Assembly (NCBI RefSeq): GCF_000425265.1
Contig: NZ_AUDC01000012.1
Coordinates: forward strand, 1 to 64,000
Length of the DNA stretch: 64,000 nucleotides
Reading direction: 5' to 3'
DNA from: Maridesulfovibrio zosterae DSM 11974
GTDB lineage: Bacteria > Desulfobacterota > Desulfovibrionia > Desulfovibrionales > Desulfovibrionaceae
Shown here: positions 52,879 through 61,835 of the stretch, piece by piece
Position numbering within the stretch: the first letter of the stretch is position 1
Layout: each line of letters opens with the position of its first letter
Program-made: the position numbers and the translations under genes
Notes under the pieces: generated by a model
Told to the model about the DNA's origin: nothing
Databases searched by the model: none
The model's input: the letters and a program-made list of their open reading frames with translations, nothing else

Positions 52879-55293
52879 CTATATTCTGGAACGAACCTTT
52901 TTGGCTTCATCTTTTTTTCCCTGTACATCGAGTGTATCGGCCAGAGTTTCCCAGAACTCATTTCTTGACGGCTTCAGAGCTGCGCTTTGACGGGCAAGAA
53001 CTTCAGCGATCTGCGGATCTTCCCCACTTTCCAGATAAAGCTGTGCCAGAAGGTTCATGGCATGAGCATCATTGTGATTGGCATTAAGAGCCAGATGCAG
53101 ATATTCGCGGGCTTTATTAACATCTTTACGGGCATAGGCGAGACGGGCCAGATGCCGCATGGTCAGTGAATCTCCGCCCTTTAATTCAGCAGCTTTTAAA
53201 TAATACTTTTCAGCCTCATCAAGACCTAGATCCTGTTCTGCCAGAACTCCGAGCCGAACCAGAGAAAAGACATTTTCAGGTTCCAGTTCAAGGCATTTTT
53301 CATAGGCTTCTCTGGCCCGGTCACGATTACCGAGCATCTGGCAGGCCCAGCCCAGATTATAAAGAGCCATTATATTTTTAGGAGTAATTTCCAGAACATG
53401 TTCAAACTGCTTACGGGCTTTCTCAGGCTTGCCAACCTGCGCATAGCAGATACCCAGCGAATTACGGGCCAGAATATTATCCGAGTCAGCAAGAAGTGCC
53501 AAACGAAACTCCTCAATGGCTCCGTAAATATCGCCATCCACGTAAAGCCTGTCAGCGGAAATATTGAGTGAAACAGAATCAAACTGAGCCACCATAGGTC
53601 TTTCCATCATTAATGAATGATCAAGGCCTTTGCGGCAGTTATCAAGAATTTCGCTACGTCTGTAGTTCAAAAATGGAAATGATGCGACTCCTGCGGCAAG
53701 ATCAATATCAAAGTCAGCCAGACATTCACGCACCAATCGCAAAATCTTTTCCATTACGGAGTCGGATTCCTCATGAGGAAAAAAATAAATCAGGCTGTTC
53801 AAGCTGTAACGCCCGCCCATGCATGATTCATCAAAAAAGCTCTCTGCCCGTGAAGCAACTTTCTGCACCTGCGCATCAGTCAATTTCTGAAAATTACCGC
53901 CCTGTTCTGCAGGATTGGCAGCAAGACGCAGAACTGCGACAGAAAATTTATCCATATTCTGACGTTTACGGCTGTAACGCCCGATAAATTCTTTGTAATT
54001 ATAAAGTCCGGTGACTATATCACGCTGCGGAGCAGTTGATGATTCAGGTCCGGCCTGCGTATCAAAAAAGCTGTCCTTCTCGTCAAGCATAGTCAGGCGG
54101 TCACCTTCTGTCACAGGCCATGCTGGGTCACTTAAATGCAGGATTTCCGCAAAAGCGATTTCATCCTGCACTTCGATCACAACAATTTCAGCCTTGTACA
54201 TGGTGGGATAAGAGCCTGAAATACGCTCATCTTCGGTAAGATTGACCTGCGTGCCGGACTGATAATCAGGGGACCAGACCAGAAAACGGCCCCCTTCACG
54301 GGCATCAACACTATGGCCGATACTGAGAGCAAGACGCTGCAGAGGCAGTATCTCCAAAACCTTGCCACCACGCTTCAAAATATCGGAATAAGCAAAAACA
54401 CAGTTACGCCCGGAATCTTTGGCAGTAGCTACGGCTTTAGCAGCCTTACGCATTAAAATACGGCTCTGCTCTTCTGCACTGCGTTTAAAATGCGGCCCGG
54501 ACAAACTCTGCGGATAGTTGGCAAAACCTGCACTGGCAGTAATTTTAAGGATATCACCGGTTACAGGATCTTCCACAGGACGGCTTTCGACCAGTGCCCG
54601 CAACTCTTCGGCAAGTCTGGCGCAGACCTTGGGCCGTCCATCAGGAATAAGGAAGGCATATTTATCATCAAAGATTCTGGCACAAATGACCGATTCAAAC
54701 ACAGCGTCGCTGATATATGAAGCCACATTGGAAATGATGTCATCACCAATAGAGTAGCCATAGCGGTCGTTAATGCGCTGAAAATTATCCAGATCAAGAA
54801 CTACAACTCCAACGGAACCACTGAAAGTAGGAATACCCGGATCTTTGCATCCGCCGGGAGCCGGCATCATACAATTTTGAATAAGATCCAGCTCTTTGAC
54901 CAGTTTGGTCATGAAATATTCACGGGTTGCCATACCGGTCAGCTTGTCCGTGATGGATGTTTTATAAAGCAGAATTTTTTCTAGTGAGCAGGTGGCAAGA
55001 GCTTCCAGATAAGGTGGAGTCGTATCAGGAGAACTGAGTTTTACACCTCTGGCAATAAAATAGCAGAGGCCGCGACCACGAAGTCTGAGCGGCAGCAACA
55101 ACTCTCCTTCTTCCTCATTGTAACTGAAACTGAGTTCAGCACGAAACTGGCCTTTAGCCGGCTTGGGAAAATAGAGGCTGTAAGATTCAAAAGGCAGGAA
55201 CTCCTGAATCAAATCCTTGAGGGTATGCTCATAGCGGATTAAATCCGGCGGAGTCAGACTGATTCCATCTTTAAATAGATTATCCTTGTTCAT
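52879..55293 (-). CDS. Degenerate GGDEF protein with C-terminal TPRs
   Basis: About 804 residues from the ATG at 55293. A first GGDEF-like domain (TDKLTGMATREYFMTKLVKE, VVVLDLDNFQRINDRYGYSI) has FDDKY in place of GGDEF, and a second more divergent copy (DIVTGLYNYKEFIGRYSRKR) also lacks the motif. The last ~230 residues are about six TPRs. It should not synthesise c-di-GMP; binding of nucleotide or partners is possible. An upstream extension to 55473 is rejected for its unprotein-like, Cys-rich composition. Confidence 0.75.
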   Translation of the reverse strand: MNKDNLFKDGISLTPPDLIRYEHTLKDLIQEFLPFESYSLYFPKPAKGQFRAELSFSYNEEEGELLLPLRLRGRGLCYFIARGVKLSSPDTTPPYLEALATCSLEKILLYKTSITDKLTGMATREYFMTKLVKELDLIQNCMMPAPGGCKDPGIPTFSGSVGVVVLDLDNFQRINDRYGYSIGDDIISNVASYISDAVFESVICARIFDDKYAFLIPDGRPKVCARLAEELRALVESRPVEDPVTGDILKITASAGFANYPQSLSGPHFKRSAEEQSRILMRKAAKAVATAKDSGRNCVFAYSDILKRGGKVLEILPLQRLALSIGHSVDAREGGRFLVWSPDYQSGTQVNLTEDERISGSYPTMYKAEIVVIEVQDEIAFAEILHLSDPAWPVTEGDRLTMLDEKDSFFDTQAGPESSTAPQRDIVTGLYNYKEFIGRYSRKRQNMDKFSVAVLRLAANPAEQGGNFQKLTDAQVQKVASRAESFFDESCMGGRYSLNSLIYFFPHEESDSVMEKILRLVRECLADFDIDLAAGVASFPFLNYRRSEILDNCRKGLDHSLMMERPMVAQFDSVSLNISADRLYVDGDIYGAIEEFRLALLADSDNILARNSLGICYAQVGKPEKARKQFEHVLEITPKNIMALYNLGWACQMLGNRDRAREAYEKCLELEPENVFSLVRLGVLAEQDLGLDEAEKYYLKAAELKGGDSLTMRHLARLAYARKDVNKAREYLHLALNANHNDAHAMNLLAQLYLESGEDPQIAEVLARQSAALKPSRNEFWETLADTLDVQGKKDEAKKVRSRI

Positions 55294-55500
55294 GGCAAAG
55301 GCAATAACCCGCAACGCATTGCAATACAAGCGGCTAAATAGACAGGGATATAAAAAATATTTTTTAAATACTGAAATCAGTGTATACTTCCCTGCGAAAA
55401 CACAATTATGAGATGGACACATATAACCGATAAGCGTAATTGAACTTCCCAGTTTTACATATTTTTTTAGCACCTATATTCAAATTATTACGGTAAAAAA

Positions 55501-56349
55501 ATGGAAATTATAAGAAATCCTCAAGAATTACAAAATTTATCCCTGCTGCTTCGCAGTGAGGGCAAAACAATCGCCCTTGTTCCTACCATGGGATTTTTCC
55601 ATGAAGGACATCTGCAGCTGATGAGTGAGGCCCGCAAGCAGGCCGATGTGCTTATAGTCAGCCTTTTCGTCAACCCAACTCAGTTCGGTGAAAACGAAGA
55701 TCTAGACAATTATCCGAATGATATCGAGCGCGATTCAAAACTGGCTGAAGAACGCGGTGTTGATATCCTGTTCATCCCTTCAAAAGGTTCCATGTACTAT
55801 CCTACACACAGTACATGGGTTGAAGTTCCTGAACTTGCGAAAAATCTCTGCGGACAGTCCCGTCCGGTTCATTTCAGAGGTGTTGCAACAATCGTAACCA
55901 AACTGTTCATGACCGCCCTGCCGCACATTGCTGTGTTCGGTGAAAAGGACTGGCAGCAGCTGGCTCTTATCAAACGCATGGTCCGCGACCTGAATATTCC
56001 TGTAAATATTCAAGGACATCCCATTGTTCGTGAGGAATCAGGTCTGGCTCTAAGTTCCCGCAATGTATATCTGACAGAAGAAGAGAAGAAGGTAGCCCCC
56101 ATGCTCCAGCAAGGATTGCAAGAGATGAAAAAAGCTGTTGCAAAGGGTGAAGCAGACTCCGCTAAACTTAAAAAATCACTAACTGATTTTTACGCCGCCA
56201 ATATTCCCGGCAGTCAGGTGGATTACATCGAAATTGTCCACCCTGAGAATATAAGCATTCTTGAGAAAATTGAAGGTCCGGCACTTTGTGCTGTGGCAGT
56301 GCAGGTTGGCAAAGCAAGATTGATAGACAATTTGCAAATAAACGTGTAA
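55501..56349 (+). CDS. panC: Pantothenate synthetase
   Basis: 282 residues. The nucleotide-binding motif is PTMGFFHEGHLQLM (HIGH-like), followed by FVNPTQFGENEDLDNYP, GEKDWQQL and LALSSRNVYL, all diagnostic of PanC. It joins pantoate and beta-alanine with ATP in coenzyme A synthesis. It is divergent from the GGDEF-TPR gene, and metK follows. No strong Shine-Dalgarno is seen at the ATG. Confidence 0.96.
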   Translation: MEIIRNPQELQNLSLLLRSEGKTIALVPTMGFFHEGHLQLMSEARKQADVLIVSLFVNPTQFGENEDLDNYPNDIERDSKLAEERGVDILFIPSKGSMYYPTHSTWVEVPELAKNLCGQSRPVHFRGVATIVTKLFMTALPHIAVFGEKDWQQLALIKRMVRDLNIPVNIQGHPIVREESGLALSSRNVYLTEEEKKVAPMLQQGLQEMKKAVAKGEADSAKLKKSLTDFYAANIPGSQVDYIEIVHPENISILEKIEGPALCAVAVQVGKARLIDNLQINV

Positions 56350-56408
56350 CGTTAGTTTATTCTTATATGCAAATTTATTTATATAGTTAATTTTAAACCA
56401 ATATTTCA

Positions 56409-56442
56409 GAGCCTTACTGGAAAACGGTTCCAGTAAATGCTC
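56409..56442 (+). promoter_or_regulatory. metK leader hairpin
   Basis: GAGC/GCTC and TTACTGGAA/TTCCAGTAA form a stable two-part stem with a five-base loop, ending about 15 bases before the metK Shine-Dalgarno. It does not match a SAM riboswitch consensus I can recognise. Confidence 0.5.
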
Positions 56443-56470
56443 TCTTTACTTCACTCTAGGAGGAACTTTA

Positions 56471-57640
56471 ATGATCAGCAGCAAAGGCAAGTACTTTTTT
56501 ACCTCTGAATCCGTAACAGAAGGTCATCCAGATAAAGTGGCTGACCAGATTTCTGATGCAATCCTTGATGCTATTCTTACTCAGGATGCAGATGCACGTG
56601 TAGCGTGTGAAACCCTGGTAACAACAGGTATGGCATTCATCGCCGGTGAAATCAGCACCACAGGCTACGCTGATTTTCAGGCTATCGTTCGTGATACCAT
56701 TCGCGAAATCGGATATGTCAATTCCAACATGGGTTTTGACGCTGACACTTGTGCTGTTATCTCTTCTATTGATAAACAGTCCGTTGATATCGCACAGGGT
56801 GTTGACCGCAGCTCCCCTGAAAGTCAGGGAGCCGGTGACCAGGGAATGATGTTCGGTTTCGCTTGTAAAGAAACTGATACTCTGATGCCTGCACCAATTT
56901 ACTGGTCTCACAAACTTTCCCGTAAACTGACCGAAGTCCGCAAAAGCAAGACTCTCGACTACCTGCGTCCTGACGGTAAAACCGAAGTTTCTTTCGAATA
57001 CTTCAATGGTAAACCTGTCCGCATTGCAGACGTTGTTATCGCTGCACAGCACGATGACGGCATCGAGCAGGGTCAGATTTATGAAGATATTAAAAGAGAA
57101 GTTGTTCTCGCAACTCTCCCGGCTGACATGGTTGATGATGCTACTAAAATCTACATCAACACCACCGGCCGTTTTGTAATCGGCGGTCCTATGGGTGACT
57201 GCGGTCTTACCGGCCGTAAAATCATCAATGACACATACGGCGGAATGGGTAACCACGGCGGTGGTGCTTTCTCCGGAAAAGACCCATCCAAAGTTGACCG
57301 CTCCGGCGCATACATGGCTCGCTACATCGCTAAAAACATCGTAGCAGCAGGCCTTGCTGAACGCGCAGAAGTACAGGTTGCATACGCTATCGGTGTTGCT
57401 GAACCTGTTTCCATTCTCGCAACTTCCCACGGAACCGGCGAGGTTGATGATGAAACCTTGACCAATGCAGTTAAAGAAGTATTTGACCTGCGCCCATGGT
57501 ACATCTCCCAGAGACTGGACCTCAGACGCCCCATCTACAAGCCTTCTGCATGTTACGGTCACTTCGGCCGCAACAACCCCGACTTCACCTGGGAAAAAAC
57601 AGACGCAGTAGACGACCTCAGAACTGCTTGTAAAATCTAG
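56471..57640 (+). CDS. metK: S-adenosylmethionine synthetase
   Basis: 389 residues. The methionine and ATP-binding motifs [26 protein letters not shown] and [19 protein letters not shown] are all present. It makes SAM from methionine and ATP, the donor for the CheR methyltransferase and radical SAM enzyme nearby as well as housekeeping methylation. TAGGAGG precedes the ATG, and a terminator follows. Confidence 0.97.
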   Translation: MISSKGKYFFTSESVTEGHPDKVADQISDAILDAILTQDADARVACETLVTTGMAFIAGEISTTGYADFQAIVRDTIREIGYVNSNMGFDADTCAVISSIDKQSVDIAQGVDRSSPESQGAGDQGMMFGFACKETDTLMPAPIYWSHKLSRKLTEVRKSKTLDYLRPDGKTEVSFEYFNGKPVRIADVVIAAQHDDGIEQGQIYEDIKREVVLATLPADMVDDATKIYINTTGRFVIGGPMGDCGLTGRKIINDTYGGMGNHGGGAFSGKDPSKVDRSGAYMARYIAKNIVAAGLAERAEVQVAYAIGVAEPVSILATSHGTGEVDDETLTNAVKEVFDLRPWYISQRLDLRRPIYKPSACYGHFGRNNPDFTWEKTDAVDDLRTACKI

Positions 57641-57667
57641 CAGTAATCAGGTTTAAATCTGACATAT

Positions 57668-57704
57668 AAGTCCCCGGAAGCAACAATGCTTCCGGGGACT
57701 TTTT
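57668..57704 (+). terminator. Terminator after metK
   Basis: GTCCCCGGAAGCA pairs with TGCTTCCGGGGAC over a short loop, followed by TTTTT. Confidence 0.9.
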
Positions 57705-57819
57705 ACACTTGAGCCATTGCCCCTAACCATGTAAAGAAGACTCCTTACATACTTTGAAAATTAATCAGCATGCCTGAACAAATCTACTTTCAGGCAGATT
57801 GAGCGAGGAGAAAATACAT

Positions 57820-58344
57820 ATGAATTCCCTTAAAATAACCGAAGCAAGTCCCAAACCGGAATTTAACATTTTTTACTTTGCCGAACTTAACGGCTCCACC
57901 CGCATTGAGCATTCCCTCATGGAAAGCCTCGAAAAAAGATGGAATGAATGGGTTCCATTTCTAAAAGCCTACAAGCTCAAGCAGCCCGAAGACGGCAAAG
58001 GTACTGATTTTCTGCTCCTGTTCCTTGAAAAGGACGTAGAGGATGCAGTGGAAGATATCTGGCAGGAGACCCCGACCGAAGGTCTTGCACACCACAACCT
58101 CGCCATTACCCTGATCATGTCCGCTGCCCAGTCACTTCTACCGGAATTGGAAGAAGGCAAATGTGCGCCTCTGCCAAAACCGGGTGAAGCCGCTCTTGAA
58201 GCATTCGAATCACTAGGACTCACATGGAACGCAGAAGGAACAGTGAACAGACAGTATGCTGTCTTCACTCCTTTCCCGTACTCCGGCGGATGTGAAGTCT
58301 GCTACCTTGAAGAAAACTGTCCCAAGAGCAAACTTAAAAGATAA
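57820..58344 (+). CDS. Conserved hypothetical protein with C-terminal cysteines
   Basis: 174 residues from the ATG at 57820, which follows GAGGAG; an upstream TTG would place the Shine-Dalgarno inside the gene. The C-terminus ends GGCEVCYLEENC, a possible metal site. The rest is helical and acidic, with no recognised family. Confidence 0.6.
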   Translation: MNSLKITEASPKPEFNIFYFAELNGSTRIEHSLMESLEKRWNEWVPFLKAYKLKQPEDGKGTDFLLLFLEKDVEDAVEDIWQETPTEGLAHHNLAITLIMSAAQSLLPELEEGKCAPLPKPGEAALEAFESLGLTWNAEGTVNRQYAVFTPFPYSGGCEVCYLEENCPKSKLKR

Positions 58345-58368
58345 TTATTACTGCCCGCATCTCAAAAA

Positions 58369-58402
58369 AGCCCTTCAAGCATCTGCTCTGAAGGGCTTTT
58401 TT
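58369..58402. terminator. Bidirectional terminator
   Basis: AGCCCTTCA pairs with TGAAGGGCT, flanked by an A-run and a T-run. It lies between convergent genes. Confidence 0.88.
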
Positions 58403-58420
58403 AAAATATAATTTTAGTCA

Positions 58421-58897
58421 TTACTCTGTGAAAGCCACACTCTTCAAAAGAGTCCTTTCTCCAAAAAACTTATCAAGTCTTTCACGTTCGGTTTCAAGGA
58501 TACGCAATTCTGACAATCCTATATCACCTACAACCCCACCATACATTTTAAGAGATTGATCGATAAATTCTGATTCAACAAAACAGACATTCATTAAGTA
58601 ACTTCGCTCATCCCACTTCATGCGTATTTTAATCAGCGGATTGCGGGACTCATGGTCCGTTACGAGATTTCCGGTACGTACAAGAGTGTCGCGTACATTT
58701 TTTTGCAACATGACCCCGAACCGACTGAGATTATCTGTAAATCCCGGTTCAAAAGCCACGTAGTAATACGGGTCCACTTTTAGAGCTATGGATTTTCCCG
58801 GTATATTCAGAATGAAGGGATTTTCAATAAAGGCTTTTCCCAAACCTTTCTGCAAGCGGTCAATTCGACTTTGATAATCTTTCAAGGACATTGGCAT
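58421..58897 (-). CDS. Conserved hypothetical protein
   Basis: 158 residues from an ATG after AGGGGGA. It has a mixed alpha/beta look with Tyr-rich VDPYYYVAFEPGF and a basic RKWDERS-like middle. I do not recognise the family; a nucleotide-binding or PilZ-like role was considered but the key motifs are absent. Confidence 0.55.
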   Translation of the reverse strand: MPMSLKDYQSRIDRLQKGLGKAFIENPFILNIPGKSIALKVDPYYYVAFEPGFTDNLSRFGVMLQKNVRDTLVRTGNLVTDHESRNPLIKIRMKWDERSYLMNVCFVESEFIDQSLKMYGGVVGDIGLSELRILETERERLDKFFGERTLLKSVAFTE

Positions 58898-59064
58898 AAT
58901 CCCCCTTTAACCGGATTATTACACCAAGTTTTATCGTATATCAAACAAAGCATGCATTCACCGTTCAGATTAGCGATACTCATGGAATGAGTTCCCTTCT
59001 GGCTCAGCATAAGCAAACTATCTACAAGCCTTCATCTGCCGATCATGAAGCGTCTTTTAAAAGC

Positions 59065-59337
59065 CTACTTCAAATCATCCTTCATTCGATTATATGTCTG
59101 CTTATCAATCTCGCCTGCGGCATAACGCCTTTTAAGAATTTCAGAAGGAGACGGATCATAAGAACATGTTGATGGTCTGCGGAACATACCCACAAGAAGA
59201 TAAACAGCCATTGCAATCACAATAAGCGATAATATTCCGCCAAAATGGAAAGGCATAAATCCAGCCATTCCATACCCTGCACCATGTCCGAATGCCGAAC
59301 CGCTGCACCAATTGCCAAATGTACTGATAAAGCTCAT
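59065..59337 (-). CDS. SHOCT-domain membrane protein
   Basis: 90 residues: a Gly/Phe-rich N-terminus, a single membrane helix (about 33-52), and a C-terminal SHOCT motif ILKRRYAAGEIDKQTYNRMK. SHOCT domains are short oligomerisation or nucleic-acid-contact modules on many small bacterial membrane proteins. Role unknown. Confidence 0.82.
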   Translation of the reverse strand: MSFISTFGNWCSGSAFGHGAGYGMAGFMPFHFGGILSLIVIAMAVYLLVGMFRRPSTCSYDPSPSEILKRRYAAGEIDKQTYNRMKDDLK

Positions 59338-59575
59338 TTTTATACCTCCATTATATACTCAAATAAAGCATATTTCATGCCAGTAAATTTAAGCTATATT
59401 GCAGAGTACTTAGGTAAAAAAAATATATCAAAGTGCAACATACAGCACAAAATAAACACCGAAAATGCACAAGTAAACGGCGTATATTCTGCTTTCTTTG
59501 TAGTCTTCTGCAAGAAGCATTAATCACAGGCCCGTCCGGCAGGACTTCATGTCTCAAATTGACTGCAGAAAGTAT

Positions 59576-60679
59576 TTACGACTCTCCAAAAGCCTGCTTC
59601 ATCAAATGCTTACCTAGTCCGCCGAGGTCTTTGGGGGTGTAGCCGAATATATCCTGCCAGTTCTCAGTTGATTCCATGCAAAAATAAAGCTGCTTATCCA
59701 TACCGTGAGATCGCAGACGATCAACTATAAATTTGAACTGACGCAAGCGTAAAGGTCGCAGCAGCCGCATTTTATTATCATTTCCGGTAATGAATTCATC
59801 GAAAATATAAGTCGTATCAGGAAAGTTCTTCTCAATGATCGGCTTCAAATGCGGCATATGCCTGAATGATCCCAGACTGAAATAAGCTATCTGCTCCGGC
59901 TTGACGTAATCAAAAATCATGTCGATAATTTCTGCATATCCTTCACGCCAGCCCTTGAATCGGATGATAGGATCAAAATGCAGGCAGACTCGGAATCCGG
60001 CCTGAGCACAGGTACGGGCAGCTTCAAGACGTTCACGCAAAGTTGAAACTCCGAATTCCTCATGCTCGTTAACAAAAGGAGCATTCAGTGACCATGCAGG
60101 AAGAACACGATCGGTACGTTTAACTACGTCCATCCATGAAAGGTCTATAACCTTGGACTTGAGTTCAAGGCATACATTTGGGTAGTCACCCAGAAATTCT
60201 ATGAGATCACGGCTGTATCCGGTTACAGCTTCAAGAGCCAGAGAATCGGTAAATTCTCCGGTCCCTACCCTATAACGGGTTCCCGGATCAGCTGAAAAAG
60301 CCTTGCCGAGTTCACTGAAAAGATCATTCTGATTCGCCCAAATTTTAAGCACATTATCTTGAAAGTACGCCTGCAGAATACAGTAGGAGCAAGCCATGGG
60401 ACAACCTTCACCGATGTGTATGATCCGATATCCGCAACAGTGGTAATAACGTGTTCCCGGACAAAAGCGTAAGAATTTACCTTTGTATTCTTTCAGGTAA
60501 AGCGACTGCTTGCCGTCAAGTTCTCCGTGAGGGAAATTATCTGGATCGACAATCTCAACAGGCAATTGAGGCAGGCGGCCGGTAACCCGTGCAGTTAACG
60601 GTGCATCGACCATGGAACGGTCTATATAAATTTTAGCAATCTCTTTCAGATGATCGGGGAGATGAAATTCTTCTGCCAT
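59576..60679 (-). CDS. Radical SAM protein of the photoproduct-lyase type
   Basis: 367 residues. The radical SAM motif is CPMACSYCIL (Cys-x3-Cys-x2-Cys, near 97-104). The architecture and RVGTGEFTDSLALEAV, CLELKSKVIDL and YFSLGSFRHMPHLK match the spore photoproduct lyase (SPL) family. SPL repairs thymine dimers of spore DNA, but Desulfovibrio does not sporulate, so the substrate here is likely different. It overlaps the stop of the ParB-like gene (TGATG), so translation is coupled. Confidence 0.85.
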   Translation of the reverse strand: MAEEFHLPDHLKEIAKIYIDRSMVDAPLTARVTGRLPQLPVEIVDPDNFPHGELDGKQSLYLKEYKGKFLRFCPGTRYYHCCGYRIIHIGEGCPMACSYCILQAYFQDNVLKIWANQNDLFSELGKAFSADPGTRYRVGTGEFTDSLALEAVTGYSRDLIEFLGDYPNVCLELKSKVIDLSWMDVVKRTDRVLPAWSLNAPFVNEHEEFGVSTLRERLEAARTCAQAGFRVCLHFDPIIRFKGWREGYAEIIDMIFDYVKPEQIAYFSLGSFRHMPHLKPIIEKNFPDTTYIFDEFITGNDNKMRLLRPLRLRQFKFIVDRLRSHGMDKQLYFCMESTENWQDIFGYTPKDLGGLGKHLMKQAFGES

Positions 60680-61632
60680 CACTTATCCCTGCCCAGCTCA
60701 AAAAGTTCGTCCCAGCCTTGAAGTTTCTCAATTGATTCAAGATCATCCATGGCCTTCTGCATAACTTCACGCGACTTAAAACGGGTCTGAAGCATGACTT
60801 CCCCGGTTTCAAAGTTTCCTACGCAATCAACGCGCCATTTGGTACCGGCACAGATTTCAGTAACAATTTTTTCATGCGCTCTCTTAAGCCTGCTAAGATG
60901 CGGAAAACGAAACTGCTTAGCTGACCGGCACAATCTGGCCACAGCATCTTTTGGCGATTCATTTTCCCTTGCGGTATCAAGTGCTCCCTCTTTCAAAAGT
61001 TCGGAAACAGATTTTTCTTCACGACGGGCAGTTTCATAAAGCCAAGTCAGAAAATTAACCGCATTGGAGCGGGACCAGCTTACTTTCTCAAAATACGGAA
61101 GAAGACTGATACGATCAGAAGCTGAAAGTCTGGAAAGCACTGAGACAGCTGCAAGCGGGATATTTCCGGCAGCAAGCAACAGGTCAAACTCAGGTTCCAT
61201 ATCCATCCAGTCCAGCCAGAAATTCATTTCACGAGATTTAAGCTTAAGCCCAAGAAGCGGCCCTATTTCCTTCGATAGATCGGTTTTATCCATGCGCGCG
61301 AAAAAAAATCTAAAAACGGCAAGTCTTAGGCTGTCATCAACAGTGCGGGAACTGTTTTCTTCAAGATGCATGACTGCACGGGAAATATCATCGGCAGCGT
61401 CAACAAATATGGCAGAAACTTTCATGCCCAGTTTTGCGGCTGCGGCAACGCGCGTGCGTCCTGCAATAAGTAGATTTCTACCATCTTCTTTTGCAATCAG
61501 AACAGGTACGAGCTGACCGTTCTTTTTAAATGACAAAATAAGCTTTTCAGGAGCTGATTCGGGGTAAAGCAGCCAGTTGCCGCAACAGTCTATTTCAGCT
61601 GTTTCCAAGGAGTATATATGAATATCATTCAA
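60679..61632 (-). CDS. ParB-like (nuclease-domain) protein
   Basis: 317 residues. The ParB N-terminal fold is visible in LILSFKKNGQLVPVLIAKED, GRNLLIAGRTRVAAAAKLGM and HLEENSSRTV, matching ParB/Srx-type CTPase or nuclease domains. A helical DNA-binding middle and a C-terminal domain of unknown type follow. It is not with a parA gene, so chromosome partition is unlikely. It is coupled to the SPL-type radical SAM gene. Confidence 0.82.
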   Translation of the reverse strand: MNDIHIYSLETAEIDCCGNWLLYPESAPEKLILSFKKNGQLVPVLIAKEDGRNLLIAGRTRVAAAAKLGMKVSAIFVDAADDISRAVMHLEENSSRTVDDSLRLAVFRFFFARMDKTDLSKEIGPLLGLKLKSREMNFWLDWMDMEPEFDLLLAAGNIPLAAVSVLSRLSASDRISLLPYFEKVSWSRSNAVNFLTWLYETARREEKSVSELLKEGALDTARENESPKDAVARLCRSAKQFRFPHLSRLKRAHEKIVTEICAGTKWRVDCVGNFETGEVMLQTRFKSREVMQKAMDDLESIEKLQGWDELFELGRDK

Positions 61633-61710
61633 TTTTAAAAACCTCTTTAAGAATAAAAAATGCCCTGCTTAATAATTACTTGTGCACGAAATTAAATAAT
61701 TTATCTATGC

Positions 61711-61740
61711 TTGACATGTTAGCATGGGTATACCTATACG
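61711..61740 (+). promoter_or_regulatory. Candidate promoter for the EF-G gene
   Basis: TTGACA (61711-61716) and TATACG (61735-61740) with an 18-base spacer, about 95 bases before the start. Downstream, AGCCGGG (61782-61788) pairs with CCCGGCT (61799-61805) in the 5' leader. Confidence 0.5.
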
Positions 61741-61835
61741 GATCATTAGGAAGAATTATAAGTTGCACCTTAAGACCTGTGAGCCGGGTCATAATGGTCC
61801 CGGCTGTTGAACATTCAGAGAAACGGAGTTGTTGA

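Noticed and set aside
55294-55473. N-terminal extension of the GGDEF-TPR protein
   Set aside because: Composition is basic and Cys-rich without a clean signal peptide. The Met at 55293 starts a plausible domain, though neither start has a good Shine-Dalgarno.
56350-56470. SAM riboswitch upstream of metK
   Set aside because: Only a simple hairpin is visible; the junctions and conserved core of SAM-I, SAM-II and SAM-IV classes are missing.
56468-57562. Long open frame antisense to metK (about 364 codons)
   Set aside because: It mirrors metK exactly; its length follows from codon bias of a highly expressed gene, and it has no ribosome-binding site or recognisable domain.
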